This document shows, piece by piece, positions 35,936 to 40,381 of a stretch of 40,381 bases of DNA. Position 1 is the first letter of the stretch. Each line of letters begins with the position of its first letter. The stretch covers positions 1 through 40,381 of the forward strand of contig CAIQEI010000170.1 in the NCBI GenBank assembly GCA_903870815.1. Direction: 5' to 3'. The stretch is from an uncultured Verrucomicrobia subdivision 3 bacterium (lineage in GTDB: Bacteria > Verrucomicrobiota > Verrucomicrobiia > Limisphaerales > UBA11358). Position numbers and translations under genes: made by a program. Below the pieces are notes generated by a model. The model was not told the DNA's origin. It was given only the letters and a program-made list of their open reading frames with translations, and did not search any database.

Positions 35936-38035
35936 TCAGTGGGAACCGTGATTTTCGTGGTTCGCCTTCCGTTGGACGGCCTCGGCGATGACTTTTTCGG
36001 CGGCGTCGCGCGGCATTTCCTCGTAATGGCTGAAGGCCTCGGTGTGGACACCGGCCCCGCCGGTCAGCGAACGGAGCGTGCTGGAGTAGTGATACAGCTC
36101 CGCCGACGGCACGCTGGCCTTGATGACCTGGAACGCGCCCTCCGCCTCAATGCCGAGAATGTTTCCGCGCCGCGATGACAAGTCGCCCATGACTTTGCCC
36201 ATGAAAGCTTCCGGCACTTGGATCTCAACCGTCTCAATCGGCTCCAGCAACAGCGGCTTGGCGGCGGTGAAAGCCTCCTTGAACGCGAAGTAGCCGGCGA
36301 TCTGAAACGCGATGTCCTTGGAATCCACCGGGTGCATCTTGCCGTCGTAGAAATCAATCTTCACGTCGGTCACGCGGCAGCCGGCGAGGACGCCTTCGGT
36401 GCAAACCTGGTGCACGCCCTTCTCGACGGACGGCACGAAATTGCGGTCCACGTTCTGCCCGACGAGCGACTGGGTGAACTCCACGCCGGTGTCGCGCGGG
36501 CGGGGTTCAACGCGCATCCAGACTTCGGCGAACTGGCCCGCGCCGCCGGTCTGTTTTTTGTAGCGATACTTTGATTCGCCCTTGCCCTTGATCGTCTCGC
36601 GGTATTTCACGCGCGGTTCGGCCAGCTCCACGTGGACGTTGTGACGGCGGCGCAGCCGGTCGGCGATGACCTCCAGGTGCAGTTCGCCCTGGGCGGAAAG
36701 GATCGTCTGGTGCAGTTCGCCGTCCACGACGTAAAGGAACGTCGGGTCCTCCTCATGCAGCGCCGCGAGGCCCGTGGCGATCTTGTCCTCCTCGCCCTTC
36801 ACCTTGGCCACCAGTGCGGCGTGGATGTTCGGCTTGGGATAAACCACCTTGGGCAGCGTCACGGGATGTTTTGGCGAGCACAGCGTGTTGCCGGTGTGCG
36901 TGTCCTTAAGCTTCACCACCGCGCCGATATCGCCCGCGCCGAGCGCGTGGACCGGCTCGCGGTTCTGGCCGTTGAGCAGGAAAATCTGGCCGACACGCTC
37001 CGTGACCTTGCGGTCGCTGTTGAATAAATCCGTGCCGGTGGTCACCGTGCCGGAATACACGCGGAAAAACGACAGCTCGCCGAAGTGCGCCTCGGACATC
37101 GTCTTGAAGATGTAGGCCACGGTCTCGGCGCTGTCGAGTTTGACCTCGGTTTCGCCGCCGTTCGCATCGATCGCCGGTACGTTTTTGCGATCCACCGGCG
37201 ACGAGCCGTATTTGGCGATAAAATCCATCAGGCGCGCGACGCCGATATTTTTTTCCGCCGAGACGGCGAAGAGCGGGATGAACAATTGCTTCTGCACCGC
37301 CGCGTGGATGCCGGCGCGGAACTCTTCCTCCGACAAGGTGCCCTGGTCAAAATATTTGCTCATCAGCGTGTCGTCGGATTCGGCGATGTGCTCGATCAGT
37401 TCGCGGTGCAGCGTTTTCACCTTTTCGCCGAGTTCGCCGGTGGCGGGTTCCTCCGTGTATTTGCCGGAGCCGTCGGTGGCGTAGGTGACGATCTCATTCC
37501 GCAGCACATCGAGCGTGCGGTTGAAGCCGGGGCCGGCGTTCACCGGCACGCTCAAGGGGAAGACGTGCCGCCCGAAATGTTCCTGCGCGCCTTTCAGCAC
37601 CGCGTCGAAATCCACATGTTCCCGGTCCAGGGCATTCACCACGATCATTTTCGGGATGCCGTAGCCGGAGGCGTAGTTCCATACGCGGTCGGTGCCCACG
37701 CCCAGACCGTGCTGCGCATGGATGACGACCATCGCAAAATCGCCGACGCGCAGCGCGCCCAAGCCTTCGCTGATGAAGTCGAGATAACCGGGCGTGTCGA
37801 TCAGGTTGAACTTCCTGCCCGCCCACTCGGTGTGCATCAGCGTGGCGGAGACGGAGATCTGCCGCTGCTTCTCGCTGACGTGATAATCGGACACCGTCGT
37901 GCCGTCGGCGATGTTGCCCAGGCGCGAGATCATCCCCGCGCAGCGAAGCATCGCCTCGCTCAACAGCGTTTTGCCGGACGAGGCGTGGCCGACGATGGCG
38001 AAGTTGCGGATGTCCGCGGGCAGGTAGGTTTTCAT
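35936..38035 (-). CDS. Elongation factor G-like GTPase (EF-G paralogue subfamily)
   Basis: 699 aa; FAIVGHASSGKTLLSEAML, NLIDTPGYLDFISEGLGALRVGDF, VNALDREHVDFD, EF-G domain IV/V (FAEVWMRVEPRPR...VMGDLSSRRGNILGIEAEG). Confidence 0.92.
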   Translation of the reverse strand: MKTYLPADIRNFAIVGHASSGKTLLSEAMLRCAGMISRLGNIADGTTVSDYHVSEKQRQISVSATLMHTEWAGRKFNLIDTPGYLDFISEGLGALRVGDFAMVVIHAQHGLGVGTDRVWNYASGYGIPKMIVVNALDREHVDFDAVLKGAQEHFGRHVFPLSVPVNAGPGFNRTLDVLRNEIVTYATDGSGKYTEEPATGELGEKVKTLHRELIEHIAESDDTLMSKYFDQGTLSEEEFRAGIHAAVQKQLFIPLFAVSAEKNIGVARLMDFIAKYGSSPVDRKNVPAIDANGGETEVKLDSAETVAYIFKTMSEAHFGELSFFRVYSGTVTTGTDLFNSDRKVTERVGQIFLLNGQNREPVHALGAGDIGAVVKLKDTHTGNTLCSPKHPVTLPKVVYPKPNIHAALVAKVKGEEDKIATGLAALHEEDPTFLYVVDGELHQTILSAQGELHLEVIADRLRRRHNVHVELAEPRVKYRETIKGKGESKYRYKKQTGGAGQFAEVWMRVEPRPRDTGVEFTQSLVGQNVDRNFVPSVEKGVHQVCTEGVLAGCRVTDVKIDFYDGKMHPVDSKDIAFQIAGYFAFKEAFTAAKPLLLEPIETVEIQVPEAFMGKVMGDLSSRRGNILGIEAEGAFQVIKASVPSAELYHYSSTLRSLTGGAGVHTEAFSHYEEMPRDAAEKVIAEAVQRKANHENHGSH

Positions 38036-38196
38036 AAGCCGGATTCACATAAGGTTGCTGATTTCCGTTCGGGGATTATGACTGCCGGCATTTCAAACCC
38101 AATCGGCCCTGTTTGGCAAGTGCAATTTAACCCCCGCTTTTCGCAACACGCTTGCGGGCGGGCGCGGAAAGGGTATTTTAGCGAACCGGTAACGGC

Positions 38197-39831
38197 ATGG
38201 AAAACGGACCCTTAAAGATATTGCTGATCAGCAGCGACAAGGAAATGGCGCAGCACGTCAACGACTTGCTCCTCTGCGCCGGCAACGAAGTGCAGGTGAC
38301 CGTGGAGGCGTCCGCCGACGCGGGGCTGGCCATGGTCGCCACCAACACCTTCCACACCATCCTGTTTGAGATCGCGCAGGCCAACACCGCGGCGCTATTC
38401 CAGATCACCTCCCTCACCACCAAAGCGCCGCAGCAGCCGGTCATCGTCATCGGGCCGGACGAGAATGAGCAGTTCCTGGCCGAAGCCGTCTACAGCGGCG
38501 CGCAGGATTACCTCGGGCGCGAACAATTGGCGGCCGCCACCCTGCGGCATGCCATTCATTGCTCCATGGCGCGACAGCAGGAGCGCGTCGCCCTCGTTGA
38601 GGAAAAGGAGAATTACTTCGGCCTCGTCGACCACCTGGTGGAAGGCATCTTCCGCACCACGCCCGGCGGCCATTACCTGCTGGCGAACGTCGCGCTCGCC
38701 CGCATCTACGGCTACGACTCGCCGGTGGAGCTGATGGCCAGCATCAAGGACATCGCCGACAGCCTTTACGTCGAGCACGGCCGCCGCGAGGAATTCATCC
38801 GGCTCATGCAGGAGAACGACACCTTGAGCGGCTTCGAATCCAAGATCTTCCGCAAAGACGGCACCATCATTTGGATCGCCGAGAATTGCCGCGCCGTCCG
38901 CGACGGCCAGGGCCGACTGCTCTACTACGAAGGCACCGTCGAGGACATCTCCGAGCGCAAGCGCGCCGAGGAGCAGATCCGGCGCGCCACCGGCGAGCTC
39001 TCCCGCAGCCGCGAGGAACTGCGCACCAAGAACGCCCTCATGGAGGAAAACCTCCGCACCGCCCGCGAAATCCAGCTCACCATGCTCCCGCAGCAATACC
39101 CGAGCTTTCCCAGCGACGCGCCGGCCGGACAGAGCGCCTTCCAGTTCGTCCACCGCTACGAGCCGACCGAATCCGTCAGCGGCGACTTCTTCAGCATCTC
39201 CCCCATCTCCGACACCGAAGTGGGCGTGTTCATCTGCGATGTCACCGGCCACGGCGTCCGCGCCGCGCTCGTCACCGCCATGATCCGCGCGCTGGCGGAG
39301 GAGCTCAAGCCGCTAGCGCGCGACCCCGGCAGTTTTCTCCGCAAACTGAACAGCGACCTCTGCAGCATCCTGAAAAACACCGGCTCGCCCATGCTCACCA
39401 CCGGGTTTTACGCCGTGGCCGACAGCCGCACCGGCCTGCTCCGCTTTGCCAACGCCGGCCATCCCAAGCCGCTGCTCCTGCGCCGCTCCGCCGGCCGGGT
39501 GGAACCCCTCGCCAACGCCGCCGGCCGCGGCCAGCCCGCGCTCGGCCTGTTTGAAGACCCGGCCTACACCACCAGCGAGACCACCCTGACCCCCGGCGAT
39601 TTCCTGATGCTCTTCACCGACGGCCTGTACGAAGTGCAGGGCCAGAACGAGGAACTCTACTCGCAGGAACGGCTGACCCTCGACGTGAAAAGCCTGCTCA
39701 CCCATCCGCCGGGCATCCTCTTTGACGAACTGCTGGAAGTCATCCGCGCCTTTGCCGTCAGCGGCGAATTTGACGACGACGTCTGCCTCGTGGGCATGGA
39801 TTACCTCGGCCTGCCGGCGGCCAAGGCGTGA
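38197..39831 (+). CDS. PP2C-type SpoIIE phosphatase with N-terminal degenerate receiver and PAS domain
   Basis: 544 aa; receiver-like N-terminus; GIFRTTPGGHYLLANVALARIYGYDSP...ISERKRAEEQ (PAS/PAC); GDFFSISPISDTEVGVFICDVTGHGVRAALVTAMIRA (SpoIIE). Confidence 0.92.
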   Translation: MENGPLKILLISSDKEMAQHVNDLLLCAGNEVQVTVEASADAGLAMVATNTFHTILFEIAQANTAALFQITSLTTKAPQQPVIVIGPDENEQFLAEAVYSGAQDYLGREQLAAATLRHAIHCSMARQQERVALVEEKENYFGLVDHLVEGIFRTTPGGHYLLANVALARIYGYDSPVELMASIKDIADSLYVEHGRREEFIRLMQENDTLSGFESKIFRKDGTIIWIAENCRAVRDGQGRLLYYEGTVEDISERKRAEEQIRRATGELSRSREELRTKNALMEENLRTAREIQLTMLPQQYPSFPSDAPAGQSAFQFVHRYEPTESVSGDFFSISPISDTEVGVFICDVTGHGVRAALVTAMIRALAEELKPLARDPGSFLRKLNSDLCSILKNTGSPMLTTGFYAVADSRTGLLRFANAGHPKPLLLRRSAGRVEPLANAAGRGQPALGLFEDPAYTTSETTLTPGDFLMLFTDGLYEVQGQNEELYSQERLTLDVKSLLTHPPGILFDELLEVIRAFAVSGEFDDDVCLVGMDYLGLPAAKA

Positions 39832-40050
39832 AGCGCCTGCCTGGTTTAATCTTCAATTCCTCCCCATCCTGATTCGAATCCTTGCAGTCTGGATTGGCTG
39901 AACGACGCCTGTCCTACGACAATCAATGTAAAGCCTTTCGTTTCTTGCGAGCCCGATTCGTTTTGGCGGCGGCTGGACCGGAAAAATCACGGCGCGGCAG
40001 GCGAAAGCCTTCCGCGCCCTTCCATGTTCACAAATTAATCCGGGAAACGC

Positions 40051-40269
40051 TCAGTCGGTTTTCAGATTAACACGTCTCTGCTTCTGTCTGACCCGATTAA
40101 TGGCGTAAGCAATAATGGCTGCATACGCAACCATGATGCAATAATGACCAACCGAAAAGAAATGAGCGTCGCTGTCGAGCGCCAACCAGACTGCCGATGC
40201 AGGCGATAGATAAAGGCCGGAAAGCCACCATACCAATGTCGTGACTGGGAGATACTGACGTGACTTCAC
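40051..40269 (-). CDS. Hypothetical small membrane protein
   Basis: 72 aa with two hydrophobic stretches and a basic C-terminus; no recognised family. Confidence 0.35.
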   Translation of the reverse strand: MKSRQYLPVTTLVWWLSGLYLSPASAVWLALDSDAHFFSVGHYCIMVAYAAIIAYAINRVRQKQRRVNLKTD

Positions 40270-40321
40270 TTTTTCGGGCCACCTGATGTGTTAGTCTGAG
40301 ACGCAAGAAAGGACCAGACGC

Positions 40322-40381
40322 ATGAAAGGCAAACGATACACGACGGAAGACAAGATTCGCATCCTGCGGGAGGCGGATCGC
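40322..40381 (+). CDS. IS3-family-type transposase OrfA, N-terminal fragment (truncated by window edge)
   Basis: MKGKRYTTEDKIRILREADR, typical start of IS3-group OrfA (transposase_8 HTH). Confidence 0.75.
   Translation, partial: MKGKRYTTEDKIRILREADR

Noticed and set aside
37085-38215. 376-aa plus-strand ORF opposite the EF-G-like gene
   Set aside because: Shadow ORF with no recognisable domain; conflicts with the strong EF-G coding signal.
1-40381. tRNA or rRNA genes
   Set aside because: No recognisable tRNA T-arm/anticodon patterns or rRNA core sequences noticed by eye; a tRNAscan/Infernal run would be needed to be definitive.

Overview
The window is a roughly 58% GC (by eye) bacterial segment, probably Verrucomicrobia-like (inferred from zinc-ribbon/TM/LamG proteins and a giant secreted VCBS/Ig/LamG protein with an 'STNLxxW...RRYYRAV' C-terminus). 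It carries: (i) a surface-polysaccharide region at about 0-16.5 kb, mostly minus strand (NDP-sugar epimerases, GT2 glycosyltransferases, NeuB-like synthase, FkbM and C-methyltransferase-like enzymes, ThDP enzyme, HAD phosphatase, flippase), interrupted by two paralogous plus-strand zinc-ribbon/TM/LamG genes; (ii) a secreted protein of about 2300 aa with two duplicated 7-unit FG-GAP/VCBS blocks; (iii) an AT-richer non-coding stretch (24.1-25.5 kb) with degenerate duplicated repeats; (iv) a tightly overlapping heptose/sugar operon (epimerase, SDR, Gfo/Idh/MocA, HddA-like kinase, HddC-like nucleotidyltransferase, GmhA, GmhB, transaldolase), with convergent GT9 and RfaE2; (v) miaB, a DUF465/YdcH-like gene, a non-canonical EF-G-like GTPase, a SpoIIE-type phosphatase and the start of an IS3-type transposase. 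The most striking observation is a 441-bp cassette between gmhA and gmhB. It encodes a four-helix-bundle (23S rRNA intervening-sequence/bAvd-like) protein and is bounded by 34-nt inverted arms (29/34 identical). The left arm supplies both the gmhA stop codon and the cassette ORF's start codon. A related solo arm-like motif lies on the other side of gmhA. This looks like an intervening-sequence-like mobile cassette in a protein-coding operon.
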